Below the pieces are notes generated by a model. It was not told the DNA's origin. It ran no database searches and saw nothing but the letters and a program-made list of their open reading frames with translations. Made by a program: the position numbers and the translations under genes. DNA of 55,701 nucleotides from Gymnopilus junonius (taxonomy: Eukaryota > Basidiomycota > Agaricomycetes > Agaricales > Galerinaceae), in assembly GCA_015501075.1 (NCBI GenBank), contig JADNYJ010000232.1:1-55701 (forward strand), read 5' to 3'. Below are positions 23,117 through 34,894 of the stretch, piece by piece. How positions within the stretch are numbered: the first letter of the stretch is position 1; the number at the start of each line of letters is the position of its first letter.

Positions 23117-24952
23117 ATGGGCGATCAACAGAACCAATGCAAGCAAAAGTCATCTGCACAACCTCTGGCTACTCGGAAGTCCACACGGCTCTCATCTGCA
23201 TCCTCTGAATACCCTGCCAACAACATCGTACATGACACCATTCAGAGGGGTGCTGAGTCAGAGTCTGGCACAATGCCACAACATCAGGAGGAGTCCCTGA
23301 CTGCCGAAGAGAGGCAGGAGATGGAAGATGACCCAGATGCTGATGCATCTTCAGAAAAGAGTGCTCCGGTCCAGGAGGTCATGGAGATCGCTGATTTGGA
23401 TTTGGATTTGGATAACGACAGCGTGCCTGCTGCCATTCTTCTGTTGAAAGGCCAAAGGGTTTTGAAAGTCATTGGTCCTAAGTAAGTGGTTATAGCCTAT
23501 ATACATACTATTCAAGGCTTACTCTATGTTCTAAGGTCATCCACTAAGGCTAGTGCCTTGAAAAAGGCAAAGCGTGCCTCCACTGAGGAGGACAGCAAGG
23601 AAGAAGAAAATGTTCCACCAAAACCAAGTATGTCAAACTTTAGGCTCTCTTTTACGGTCTTTCTAAATGTCTTGCTATGCAGAAATTGCTTTCATTCTTC
23701 CTTGTGCTGATTCGGAGGCTATGCAGCACATCCCTATCAACTGGAATAGTTCATTTGAAGAAGTTGTTGAGTGGGTGCATGAAGCACTACAGTGCACCAA
23801 CATTGTGAAGAAGCCCATCTTACTCTACAAACTACCATCAGCTAAGCAAAAGCAAAACCCTTTCTCCTTGTCAATGGTGGAAGACTGGGAAGGCTGTCGT
23901 GATGTGATCATGGATGAGGTAGCCAAGAAAAAGCGGAATGATATGGGGACAATCCAAGTCAGCATTGAACTTGGGCCAGAAAATGTGAGCCAGATTTTTG
24001 TTTCCTGCTCCTTTGTCCTCACTCCATTTCCAGTATCTAGAGTCACTCCGTATGCATGTTACGAAAAAGGGATGAGGAAAAGCGAAGGTCGCTTCGAAGG
24101 CAGCATCAAAAAACAAGAAGAAGAAACCTGCTCCCCTTCTCGATCTGGATAACGAGGATGATTATGGCCTTGAAGATGTCCAGAATGATGAGGAGGGGCT
24201 AAGCCTCCTGGAACTCAAGGACAAGCAGCTGGAAATACAGCAATGCCATCTTTCTCATTGCCAGTGCTGTGGGACAGATGTGTTTTGCAAGATCGACAAA
24301 ACAGGTACTCACATAAGCTTGTCAATGCCCCAGCGTAGGGCTTGGGCAAATGCACTGGTACATCCATCCTAACAGTCAAAGAGTGGTGATCTAGAAGCTG
24401 ACTTTTTGTAAGGCTTTACAAACTCATGGTGTCACTCTCCACACGCCGCCAACTGGCAGATTATTCACTGAATTTCATTCTAACCAGAAGGGCTCTCATT
24501 CTCAGGCTCCTTCAGCTGGTCCGGGTCCTTCTGGTGGACCCTTTGGACAACCTCCAGGTTGGAACAATATGTACTCCATGCCACCTATCCCCTATTATTT
24601 TCATCAGCCGTTCCCTCCCCAAGGTATGGGAGCTGGTCCTCCACAGCCATCTCTTCCAGACCAGAACAAATCAACATCGCTGCAAAGTGACTCAGGGCCT
24701 GGTGAGGAACAATATCCTGGCATTTATGGCTTTTTCAGTGAGTTGGTGAATGCTAACCATGATCGACCAGATCTTCAGGATGTAGCAGACCGGTTCATCC
24801 AGCAAGATGTCAAGATGCTCAGAGAGGTTGCTGCTCTTGACGAGACCTTTCTTTGTGAGCATTTCTCGTTGACTATTGGTAATGCCAAATTCATCTTACT
24901 GGAGGTCAAGAGGGAAATCCAGTGCATCAAATGTTCACATGGCAAGCAGTGA
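23117..24952 (+). pseudogene. Multi-exon nuclear-type protein with C-terminal SAM-like domain
   Basis: ATG at 23117 (MGDQQNQCKQKSSAQPLATRKSTR). Exon 1 is acidic and ends near 23481. Four further exons can be joined with GT-AG introns: about 23531-23630, 23688-23985, 24045-24354 and 24414-24952. Content in order: basic/acidic low-complexity tail; a globular domain (EIAFILPCADSEAMQHIPIN to IELGPEN); a Lys-rich linker; a Cys/His segment (CHLSHCQCCGTDVFC); a Pro/Gly-rich linker; and a helical C-terminus (FFSELVNANHDRPDLQDVAD to NAKFILLEVKREIQ) that resembles a SAM domain. An in-frame TGA near 24075 falls in KKG[R]GKAKVASK, an Arg context. Similar multi-domain proteins are expanded in agaricomycetes; function unknown. 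Exon joins are my reading and not verified. Confidence 0.55.
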
Positions 24953-25226
24953 TTTGGTGATCATTGCAATTTCTCTGAACACTTTCCCTCACCTTTATTT
25001 GCTTTTTCCTTCTGACATGAGATTTAGAGTATGCTTTCCATGGACCATGTTTGTGTCTCATTCACACATACTCCTTGTACTGACACATCAAGTTTTCACT
25101 GCTTTCATTTGCTTTCCACTTTCATACGCTTTTATAGAACTAACACTGCGCTAATTTGCTGTCTTCCGTAGATGACTCGTAAACATAAAATTGTACAAAT
25201 AAAATACTGTGATTGCTACAATAATG
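24953..25226. other. 3' flank, no gene seen
   Basis: AT-rich 3' flank between two convergent coding units. Nothing recognised. Confidence 0.4.
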
Positions 25227-25840
25227 TTACATGTATCCTGAATGCTTGAACCACGCTGTTGTATGCCATACTGTTACTTCATTGAGGGCGCCATAGAGAA
25301 ATATGTATGGATCTGCCTCATTTCCCAATTCAACTGCATTGCGGAACTCTTGGCCATGTTGATGAATATACTGCTTCATAAATGAGAAGCACTCCTCTGT
25401 AGGGTTGAGGTCTGGAGAATAAGGTGGAAGGAAAATCAGCTTGACACCTCTTGAATGTCATCAGCACTCAAAAAGGAACCATTATCTTGATATAACAGGG
25501 AAAAATACCTCTCATCACACATCTCTTCCACTCCTTCGACATGGTGGATGCAACAATTGTCAAGAATAAGGACACTCTGAGGGCCGGGATATGGGTTCAT
25601 GACCTCAAGGAGACCTGCTAACCAATGTAAAAACTTGTCTCCATCATAGCTGCCTACTGTTATGCGACTGTAGATGATGCCTTCCGTGGTGACGGCAGGA
25701 AGAACTGAATAGCTGAGACAATATTGTTATGACTTGCACATACAATAGTGACCATCATCTGTGACACACGGTTGCCCGGGGAAGTAAGACATCACAAAAC
25801 CCACAGCGCCAGCTGAAGCGAGTCAGATTTGATGGTCATC
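25227..25840 (-). pseudogene. Tc1/mariner-IS630 (DDE_3) transposase, C-terminal part
   Basis: On the minus strand the segment reads LPAVTTEGIIYSRITVGSYD, then SVLILDNCCIHHVEGVEEMC (second catalytic Asp in LDNC.IHH). After a GT-AG intron of about 60 nt comes GVKLIFLPPYSPDLNPTEE, with the terminal catalytic acidic residues, then ECFSFMKQYIHQHG and a tail ending TAA at 25227. The first catalytic Asp and the HTH DNA-binding part are not recognisable upstream of ~25840, so only the C-terminal half remains. TIRs were not found. Family assignment is firm. Confidence 0.8.
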
Positions 25841-25930
25841 TATTTTTGTGCAGTACAGCCGGAAAAGGTAAGACGTAGACACACAGCATGGTTCAGCCAG
25901 ATCTGGGTGGCTGAAATAGGTACAAATACG

Positions 25931-26150
25931 GCAACCGGATGGAAATATGATTGGGACCCAGAGTGCCGATGCTGTATTTATCTACAGGGCGAGTTAACTC
26001 AGCAACTGGATGGAAATCAGACACGGGCCCGGGGTGCGATGATAGTACATTTCAATTATTTAGAGTAGTGATTCAGATGTCTGTTTTTCTTCACCTCAGA
26101 CACGGGCCCGGGGCGCCGATGCTGTATTTAGGTGCAGGGCTGGCTGGCTC
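25931..26150 (+). repeat. Short interspersed duplications (CACGGGCCCGGGG, GCCGATGCTGTATTTA)
   Basis: Three words are each present twice: GCAAC(C/T)GGATGGAAAT at 25931 and 26001, GACACGGGCCCGGGG at about 26020 and 26097, and GCCGATGCTGTATTTA at about 25964 and 26115. This indicates partial tandem duplication of a ~70-150-bp unit. GC-rich against the surroundings. Confidence 0.6.
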
Positions 26151-26257
26151 TCGGTGCCATTCAATGCAGATTATAGGCAGCTCATTTATTCGAAAATGTA
26201 TTTACAATGTATTATGAGCTTCAACCAGATTAGAAAACCACTATCTGTCCTGCAAAA

Positions 26258-27471
26258 TCAAACATAGGGGCATAGAAGGGCCTCCAGCATGTCAAGGTCT
26301 CCATGAACATCAGAAAGTACCTTGATGTTATGTAATTCCAGGTGCAGTTGATTTTGGCAAGCACTGGATAGGACATGCAATTTGTTTTCATAGGTGGGGT
26401 TATCCAAATCAGAGTCCAAAACCCTGAGGTGCACATTATGCAATTGCTGCTCTGTGTAGGCCTATCAAATACCTTTAAGATGGTGATAGACATCTCAGAG
26501 AAAAATACTCACAAATGTAAAGGGAGGATCAAAGTTTGACATGCAATTAGTGGAGTCTAATTCAATGTTGCTGGCTTGACAGGCCACTTTGTGAGGTGCT
26601 TCAGGCTTTAGCAGCAATGGGAGAGAGGAATAGTTGTGATTAGAAGTAAACCTTGCTTTGGGAGGAGGCATGCAGTGGTTTGAGTTGGAGATTGGTGGAC
26701 TGTGGTCCTCCAGCATATATTCGACAAGACCAGGCAAATTGGGAAGGTGCTTAGGGAGGCCGTGATTTATCGAGATTGGCTCAGATCGAAATTCGCAGAG
26801 GCCATGATTTACTGTCTCAGAGCGAGAATTGCAGAGGCCAACATCAAAGTTCGATTTGGAGAGGCTCTTATTTGCACTACTGTCAGCCTCCATCTCTGGC
26901 TCTGGTAAGCGCAAGTCAGTTCAGCCCTGTCAACCAACTATTCACCCACCCATTGCTAACTTATGGTCTTCGGTCAAATGATCCTCCTCTGAAATAGGAT
27001 CTTCCCATAATTCCAGAATGTCCTCCTTGGTTAAACGTTTTTGACATTGTGGAGGTGGTGTGGGATCCTCCAACAATGATTTAACATCATCCTTCGTCAA
27101 TCGTTGGCAGCACATTCTGAAGCAGGCTCTTTCTGAATATTGTGGAGGCTGCGACTGAAAATTTATCGGGGTTAGAGACCAGGACAGGTTGTGGATCTTC
27201 ATCTAATTGTAATGGCATGAATGTAGTTGGAATAGCTTTCTGTCATTCTATTTACCTAGTTTGAGGTGGCAATTGGTACACCTCGCTTACTGGTAAGCTT
27301 AAAAGGATGATCTTGTAGGTAAACAATTGCATGTTAAGTCCCGCAATGGGCATCACTATATGAGCAGCTGATGCAAGAAGTATTTTGAAGGCATCATTAG
27401 CTCTGCTTAAATGAATTTATATACAGTATACGTACCTCACCATGTACTGCATTCTCGAGATCATCACTCAT
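26258..27471 (-). pseudogene. Hypothetical multi-exon protein with two RLTK(D/E)D motifs
   Basis: ATG at 27471 opens MSDDLENAVHGE and is followed by a GT splice site. Next pieces: a segment PLQLDEDPQPVLVSNPDKFS around 27230-27110; then RLTKDDVKSLLEDP and RLTKEDILELWEDP (27110-26960), a repeated charged motif; then after a ~50-nt intron PEMEADSSANKSLSKSNFDV to SNFDPPFTF (26895-26515); and a leucine-rich last exon YTEQQLHNVHLRVLDSDLDN to ALLCPYV ending at 26258. Frames around 27110 need a frameshift or unrecognised intron. No known domain; the repeated RLTK-ED motif may bind a partner. It points towards the SAM-like gene (convergent). Confidence 0.4.
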
Positions 27472-27689
27472 CTTGGAATTTGAACGCTCTCCAAAATTGA
27501 GTGGTGACTGAAGCGTAATGAAAGGAAACAGGGATCGTTATCTAGTCGATGATCAAAATACTTTGAAGTTCAGACTTCGGCATCACATGACCGATTGTTC
27601 CTGTTTGGCACATGGTTGAACCAGTACGACGCACTCTTTCTTCTTGTCTTCCATCTCTCATACTGTCTTCACATTCACTTATACCGACC

Positions 27690-28791
27690 ATGGCCACAGA
27701 CACGAAGAATGCCATGGAACAGGAGATGGCCGCTCTCTGAATGAAGGCCAACCAGATGATGGATGCCTGGGAGGCGAAGCTGCACCAATTTGGTGCACTC
27801 TGAGGAGGAGTTCAACAAAACAAGAAGGCATTGTACTGGGACATGGTAAATTTCTTTTCTAAACATCGTTTTTTATTACTTATTTTATTATTCACTTTAC
27901 AATTGTACAGGAAAAAATGTCGAAGGTGGCTGAGCAAATCCCGGCAGATGACCACTTCCGTCTCTTCAACTACCTGATCCAAGCTTTCGAGGATGGCCAG
28001 ATGACGAACGCCGACGGGACCACCACCCTCAAACCCGACTTCTCCTCCATTCAGAAGACAGTGTACTCTTATGATAAGAAACATAGCACTGGGTCGGAAG
28101 TTGAAGGGATGAAGAAAGCGGACATGAATGTTGGAAAAGAATCAGCAGGTGGGGAGACCAGGAAGCAAGTGGAGCCGAAGGAGGAAGTAGGGAAGGCAAG
28201 AGGAGATCGAAGTTGCAGTCGAAAGAATCAGAGACAGGTGGAGAGCCTAGGAAGCGAGCAGAGGCCGAAGGCAGAAGTGGGGAAGGCGAGAGGAGATCGA
28301 AGTCAAAGTCAAAGGAATCGGAGACAGGCCAAGGGAAGAAATTGGAGGCCACGATAGCAGAAAGAAATCGGAGGCCAATGCAGGGAAGGGCAAAGATGCT
28401 GGGCAGGGCAAGACAAAGGGGACAATGGAGGCAAGGGCTCAAAGGGCAAGGGAGAGCAGTCACCAGTTCCGGAGGCTGGTCCAACTAAGGCGACGAAGGC
28501 CCCAGCAAAACCATGAGTCAGCTGCACAGCTCGGATGCAGCCAGGCATCCACAGTAAGCCGCCTCCCAAGTCGAAACCAATCATCAGTGATGACGATGAT
28601 GTTAGTGAAGGGGTGGGCGATGATGATGGTGAAGGGGAGGGCTTGGATGGAGAAGACGATGCCAAGCCCTTGGAAGTTGGTCGAGCATGAGTGAAAGGAA
28701 AAAAGCGGATGGGCCGAAGCCGAAGACCAAGCCATTGGAGCCGCCCGACCTCAATGAATATGCGGATGCAGAGGAGAAGGAAAAGGATTAG
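27690..28791 (+). pseudogene. Charged coiled-coil gag-leader or accessory protein upstream of gypsy gag
   Basis: ATG at 27690 (MATDTKNAMEQEMAAL) then TGA codons near 27737 and 27802, both in Arg-compatible contexts (AAL-MKANQMM and FGAL-GGVQQ). A GT-AG intron at about 27845-27911 leads to EKMSKVAEQIPADDHFRLFN. A long Lys/Glu/Arg/Gln region with near-repeats (GKARGDRS twice) follows, then an acidic tail (SDDDDVSEGVGDDDGEGEG). Several frameshifts occur after 28350. It ends next to the gag core of the gypsy element, so it may be the N-terminal part of that gag or a separate accessory gene. Confidence 0.45.
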
Positions 28792-31700
28792 GAATTATTC
28801 CTCAACCCTTTTCTGGAGACCGTTCTAAAGTCAAGATGTTCACCCAAGACCTGGGTGATTACCTTGAACTCAACAGTGACATTTATAACACAGACATCAA
28901 GAAGATCGTGTTCATGCTAGGACTTCTCAAAGGAGGCAAAGCTGAAGCCTGGAAGAAGGCATGGAGAGAAGATCACATCAAGGATGATGTGAATGCTGCG
29001 GGAGTACCCACCAGAACAAAAACCAAGAACTACGGCTCCACTGTAGACTTCAAAAAAGAGTTTGAAGCCACCTTCAAGCCAACCAAAATGAAAGATCAAG
29101 CATTTTTTGATCTACGAAACCTGAAGCAGGGAAAAGCTTCAGCTGCTGAACTAAACACCAAGTTCAATGAACTAGTCAAGACCACCAAGATTCCCACTAC
29201 TGGGAATGAGAGCATCTTAGTTGACTATTACATGAACACCCTGAACACTTGGCTTCAGGAAAAGATAATGGGACTCAACATACTCCCACCACACTCACCA
29301 CCTGGCAACAGAAAGCAGTCGAGTACAACACCCATCAAACAAACCTAGCGCACCTCCTAGGCAAGACTACTAGCCAGGCGCCTACCGAATGAAGGACTTG
29401 GTGGGCTAACATCACCAAAGGAACCCCCCCCACATTACCATGCCCTGGCACCCCAAATGACCCACAGAGACCTGAACACCATGGACATTGACAAGATTGA
29501 TGTCAATGCCATGACCCAGGAAGAACAAGCGAGCTCATGAGGAAAGGGCTCTGCTTCCAATGCAAGAAGCCCGGACATGTCTCAGAGACTGTCCCAAGAA
29601 GGGCAAGTACAGGAGAAACCCTCCGCTGAAGAAGAACCCCCTCAAAGGGAAAGTGCTCCACATGCACATTAGGTCCCTCATGCAGGACCTTACTGAAGAA
29701 GAATGAGAAGAAGTATACAAAATGGGAGACCAAGAGGGTTTTCAATAAGGAGATGCATGAGACCAACGTATGCAACTCCTTCATTAGAAATTTATTCTGT
29801 AGTCTCAGCTCGAATTGAAAATAAATCACTTCAATTGCCCTTTTCATTCAAGACCAAGAATGGAATGAAAATCATTGGATCTGCTCTAGGAGACACTGGA
29901 GCAAAAGGGAAGTTCATCAACCAGAACTTCACGAAGAAACACAACCTGGAAACAAAACCACTGGAAAAGGAAATCTGAGTCTTCAACGTAGATGGAACCC
30001 CAAACAAAAAGGGAACTATCAAGCACTACATTGATCTAAAGCTTGACATCAATGGACAACACTGAATGGAATGCCTACTGGTCACCGGCCTAGGAAAACA
30101 GAAGATCATTCTTGGTTTTCCCTGGTTCAAAGAAAACAACCCAGACATCAACTGGAAAAATGGACACATCAAACTCAACAGGGAGATTACTACTACTTCC
30201 CAAGTAGAAGAAGTACCTGATGAAGAAATCCAACAGGTCAATCAACTGGACAACTCTTTGGACTTAATCATTTCCTTTTTAGGTAATGAACCCCTTCCGG
30301 AAACAAAGGAGATTTGGAACATCCCTGAGGATGACAATGAAATTTGGATCAACGCGAAACTGACTTCCTCGCAAATCTTCGCTCAGAAACATGATGCAAA
30401 GAAGAAAGAAAAGCCACTCAAGGAAATGATCCCACTGGAATACCATGAATACTTGGACATCTTTGACAAAGACACTGCTAATCGATTCCCTGAATCTCAA
30501 TCTTGGGACCATAAGATCGAGCTCAAGGAAGGTTTTCAAGACATATCCCCTGATGCCTTCAGAGGATACTGAACTGGACAAGTTTTTGGAAGAAAACCTG
30601 AAGAAAGGATACATCTGACCATCTAAATCGCCTATGGCTTCCCCCTTCTTTTTCATATCCAAGAAGGATGGAAAGCTTCGGCCCTGCCAAGACTACCGGT
30701 ACCTGAATGAATGGACTGTCAAGAATGCCTATCCCCTCCCTCTGATCCCTGAACTTATGGACAAACTCAAAGGAGCCAAGTATTTCACTAAACTTGATGT
30801 CCGATGGGGTTATAACAATATACAGATCAAGGACAGTGATCAATGGAAAGCAGCCTTCAAGACAAACAAAGGACTATTCGAACTGACGGTCATGTTCTTT
30901 GGCATGTGCAACTCTCCAGTGACCTTCCAGTTGATGATGGACTCAATGTTTAAGGACATCGTCCATCAAGGTTTCATCATCATCTATATGGATGATATTC
31001 TTATCTTTCACAAAGATAAGAAGAAACTGGAACAGATAATGAAGGAAGTCCTTCAAATACTTCAAGACAATGACTTGTATTTGAAATCGGAAAAATGTGC
31101 ATTCGCCCAGATGAAAATCAATTATCTTGGAATGATTATCCAAGAAGGAACAATCTCGATGGACCCCTCGAAACTCAGCAGTATAGCTGACTGGCCAGAA
31201 CTGAAGAATGTAAAACAAGTCTGATCCTTTTTAGGATTCGGAAATAGCTTGCATGCTTAACGAGCTATTAAAGAAAGACTGAAACTTTGAATGGAATGAT
31301 GATGCCAAGAAATCATTCAAAACACTTAAACAGAAATTTACAGAGGAACCCATCCTAACAATGCCTGACACTGCTAAACAATTCCAGATCGAATGCGACA
31401 CATCCAAATATGCATCTGGAGCAGTTTTAATGCAATTAGACAGCAATGGAGACTGACACCCAGTAGCATTTATCTTGAAGACATTCTCCTGACCGAGAGA
31501 AACTATGAGATTTATGACAGAGAACTGTTGGCTATGATCCAATCCCTCAAAGAATGGTGACACTACATTCAAGGATCAACTTTCACAATGATCATCTATT
31601 CTGATCACAAGAATTTGACATACTTCAGAAGTACTCAAAAATTGAATAGACACCAAGCAAGATGGTCTCTATTCCTTTCAGAATACAACATCAAACTGGT

Positions 31701-33335
31701 TCACCTCCCTGGAAGCAAAATGGTACAATCGGATGCCCTCTCACGAAGACCAGACATGATCCCTGATGAGGATCATGACAATGAAGATAAGATTCTCCTA
31801 CCAGAGAATCTATTTATAAATCTGATTGATGCCGATCTCCAAATGGAAATCACGCAATCTAGAAAACTGGATAAAGACATAGTGGATGCCTTGAAGCTCC
31901 TAACACAAGAAGGACCTCAAAGTCTTGCAAAAGACTTAGATGACTGGGAGACAATGCAAATGGAAGGTGTCGGTGAATTGATCTTTTACAAGAAAAAGAA
32001 CTATATTCCCATGATCAAGAACTACGTAGGAAAATCATTGCGATGTACCACAACTCGGTCACCACAGGACACCCTGGAGAACTCAAAATGTACAATGTGG
32101 TATGACAAGTATACTGGTGGCCAGGAATGTGAATGTTCATCAAGAATTACATCAAAGGTTGTGGACAATGCCAACAGTTCAAGATCAACTGAAACCCGGT
32201 GAATCCCTCCTTGCACCCGATTGAAGGAGCCAAATCCATGAGACCATTCATGCAATGCTCCATGGATATGATCACTGACCTTCCAAACATCGATGGATAT
32301 GATTCCTTATTGGTCGTGGTTGACCACGGAGTTACAAAGGGGGTAATTATCATGCCTTGCTCAAAAACTCTTTCACAAGAAGGAGCAGCATTACTCCTCC
32401 AGGACAACCTCTTCAAATGATTTGGCCTACCGGACAGCATCATTTCTGATAGAGGACCCCAATTTGCTGCAAGAACATTCCAGGAACTGCTCAAACTCCT
32501 CAGAATTAAGTCAAAATTGTCGACAGCATATCATCCCCAGTCAGATGGTACCACTGAACAGTTTAATCAGAAAATAGAAGCATATCTCACTATCTATTGC
32601 TCCTCTAACCTGACCACTTGGAAACAACATGTTGGCACCCTGGAATTCATCCACAATGATCGAAGACATGCGGACAGACAAAGGACCCCATTCGAACTCA
32701 TGTTTGGAACTAATCCTGTTGTGATTCCCACCACATTCGAAAATACAAAATTTCCCTCAGTAGAGGAAAAACTGAAGAACCTTATCTTGGACAGAAAAGA
32801 AGCCCTTGCTGCACACAAACTGGCCAGAGCAAGGATGGCCATTGGCAAAAATCCAACTTTGTACCGTTCAAAGAAGGACAGAAGGTATGGCTCAACTCAA
32901 GGAACCTCAAGACATGATACAACAAAAAACTGGCACCGAGAAGAGAAGGACCGTTCAAGATCAAACATGTTCTAGGACCACTCACATATCAGTTACAATT
33001 GCCAAAGACATGGAGGATTCACGACATCTTCCATGCAACATTGTTGATGCCATACACAGAAACACAGGTTCATGGCCAGAACTTCACACAACCACTCCCT
33101 GAAATGATTGATGGAGAACCAGAATACAAGGTCAAAACTATTCTGAACCATTGAAAGTACAGAAATGGACACTATCAATACCATGTGAAATGGCTCGGCT
33201 ATCCAATAACTGAAGCATTGTGGGAACCCAGATCAAACCTGGCCAACGCATCGGAAAAACTTGAAGTTTATAAACAACTTCATCACCTCCCACCACACAA
33301 CTAAACCAAAACCAAGGGGTATGTCGGCATTTGCC
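28792..33335 (+). mobile_element. Ty3/gypsy retrotransposon with chromodomain, no 5' LTR found
   Basis: Ordered domains gag, zinc knuckle, protease, RT, RNase H, integrase, chromodomain define a Ty3/gypsy element. The 3' end is followed by AAGGGGTA and TGTCGGCATTTGCC (33321), a possible 3' LTR start, but no matching 5' LTR lies upstream. It is therefore truncated or its LTR is too diverged to see. Confidence 0.8.
28803..33303 (+). pseudogene. Gypsy gag-pol polyprotein, many TGA codons and frameshifts
   Basis: Gag core at 28836-29300 (YLELNSDIYNTDIKKIVFML), zinc knuckle CFQCKKPGH near 29553, and retropepsin with DTGA at about 29893. RT follows ([20 protein letters not shown] at 30643; YMDD at about 30987). 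RNase H has ECDTSKYASGAV near 31392 and DHKNLTYF at 31603. Integrase has WWPGM near 32115, DMITDLP at 32267 and SDRGPQF at 32447. The chromodomain YRNGHYQYHVKWLGYP lies at 33160-33205. In-frame TGAs at Arg-compatible sites lie at 29976, 30063, 30616, 31222, 31558, about 32106, 32418, about 32918 and about 33152. Frameshifts are present at the gag knuckle, before RT and in RNase H. It is not translatable as one product. Confidence 0.9.
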
Positions 33336-34140
33336 AAGCAACATGACCTTGGGAGGGAGGGTGTGGGTCAGGTGACCTTAAACGCAAAACTTACATGACT
33401 TATAGATGAGTGTATTTATGTGATTTTGGCAGCTGTAAGTGCTGAGAACAGTCTTAATATGCAACAAAGTGGTCTATTGACCACATTTGATCTGAAAAAA
33501 GGGCATGAGATAGCCAAGGGACAGCTCTGCTGTGCAAATGACATCATTTACATAGCCACATCATCGCTTTCCACCAAAAAAATTCCATACGCAACACTTT
33601 TATGGATCACAGCTTCACTTCTTCCCTGACTGAGCTCACTGGCCTACAACAAACTTTGAAAAAGATATGTTTTGGTCCAAGTTCCAACTTGGGTGGCATT
33701 TATAATAGCTCTGTGATGTGTAATGACTCTGAGTGTGAGAAGCTCATTGAGGATGTTGATCTTGTGTGGTGCACTGGCAGTGGTCCTGCCAATGCAACTT
33801 GATTTGTGCCAAGTTTTACTGTTCTTAACAGTAAATGATAACCAAAAAAATTGACTTTATCCTTACTATTATTTTATGTGTCAAGGTTTGGTCAAGGTCT
33901 TTTTGAGAAACCTAAAACAGCTTGGTTCTGTGACAACAATTACAAGATGGATACAGGATTCAGAGAGTATCAGCAAAGTGAAGAAACGGCGGAAGTGGTG
34001 GAAGGTCTAACCATGTAATGATTCAGGCTGGCCAAATGCATGGGAATATACTTCTAAATTTAGCAGGTACAAGAGGGAGGGTGGCCATGGAGGAGCCTTA
34101 AATGTGAAAACCAAGGTTGTGTAGCAGAAATTTTTTTTAC
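33304..34140. other. Probable 3' LTR remnant and unassigned sequence
   Basis: TGTCGGCATTTGCC follows a purine-rich AAGGGGTA. A GGAGGGTG...CTTAAA(C/T)G(C/T)(A/G)AAAC stretch occurs twice (33355-33395 and 34078-34110), suggesting LTR-derived duplication. Plus-strand frames at 33420-33629 and 33602-33802 have no recognised domain. The block ends in TTTTTTTTAC at 34140. Confidence 0.35.
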
Positions 34141-34886
34141 ATACCCCTTGACCAAAACGCCATGCCTTCCCTATTGAAATGAGTCAAGTCTGCACTATTC
34201 CCACCTCCTTCTGCACTGAAACAACCAACTGAGATCTCCACCATGCTACACCCTGATCGAGATCCTAAGAAGAAGATCTCTTTCCCAGTCTTCCATGAAG
34301 ACCTGAACTTGAACAGGCTGTGGATGGACTGATATAGATACATTGAAGCCCAGAACGCCATCAAATCCTCTACACCAATTGCTCAAAAACTGGTGAAACA
34401 GGAGTTGAAGAAGACTGAAAAGGAACTTCAGAAAATGCTTAAGAAGGCGAAATCGACCATGTTCTGAGTCCCAACTTGAACTTCAAACTTGAACCCCAAC
34501 CTGCTCCTATTGAAATGCCTTCCCTCTACTCTCATACTTGTGCTGCCACTTCCACTCCTTCCTCTTCTCGCTCTGAAATCTGCATCTATCTCTCCCAGAT
34601 GGACTCTTCCTCTGATTCACCTGACCTGAATGATGCTCCCTCCACTCGATACCCCCTCCCATCCTGATGGTACATGCTCCCATCCACTCCGTCAAGGACT
34701 TTTTGAATTTATTAGATTTCATCGACTTCCAACAGTTGACTCACAAAGAACTCACCCAGTTCCTGAAACACCCCCACCACTATTCTACCACCCTTGAGGT
34801 CCTCCAGAATGATCCCTTCCTTAGGGATACCCTCTGACAATTCAAGAATGAGGTTGATCATGCTGATCAACACTGCGAAATCATCA
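34141..34886 (+). pseudogene. Gag-like protein, part 2 (middle)
   Basis: It resumes in phase with part 1 at IPLDQNAMPSLLK. It contains a basic segment (DRDPKKKISFPVFHEDLNLN) and a Lys-rich helix (KQELKKTEKELQKMLKKAK), then a Pro/Ser-rich linker and FLNLLDFIDFQQLTHKELTQ. TGAs in the frame (near 34177, 34330, 34464, 34839) include sites where Arg fits. It is cut at AGACTTCC (34887-34894) by the hAT insertion. Confidence 0.65.
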
Positions 34887-34894
34887 AGACTTCC
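34887..34894 (+). other. 8-bp target-site duplication AGACTTCC (left) of hAT
   Basis: AGACTTCC occurs again at 37667-37674, exactly outside the other terminus. 8 bp is the hAT signature length. Confidence 0.95.

Larger units (their letters stand above)
5546..34140. mobile_element. 28.6-kb composite block inserted in gag, flanked by ATACC
   Basis: The gag frame is interrupted after ATACC at 5541-5545 and continues in phase from ATACC at 34141-34145 (SAIP joined to IPLDQNAMPS), so the block arrived as an insertion with a 5-bp duplication. Its ends (AAGGATAG... and ...TTTTTTTTAC) show neither TG/CA LTR termini nor visible inverted repeats, so the outermost element is not identified. The content is a mosaic of TEs and decayed genes listed separately. 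Confidence 0.6.

Noticed and set aside
25829..26217. Coding frames in the GC-rich duplicated segment
   Set aside because: Frames are short, change between duplicates, and no motif or splice structure supports them.
28792..33335. Gypsy-1 pol as the pol of the 455-bp-LTR element
   Set aside because: The gag-like frame of the 455-bp-LTR element rejoins across the ATACC duplication, and gypsy-1 has its own gag, so its pol belongs to an inserted element.
5546..34140. Starship-type giant element
   Set aside because: No DUF3435 tyrosine recombinase captain at either end; Starships are known from Pezizomycotina, and most content is explained by common TEs.
5546..34140. Helitron or Maverick/Polinton
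   Set aside because: No Rep/helicase, no CTRR 3' hairpin, no DNA polymerase B or retroviral-type integrase belonging to the block, no 6-bp TSD.
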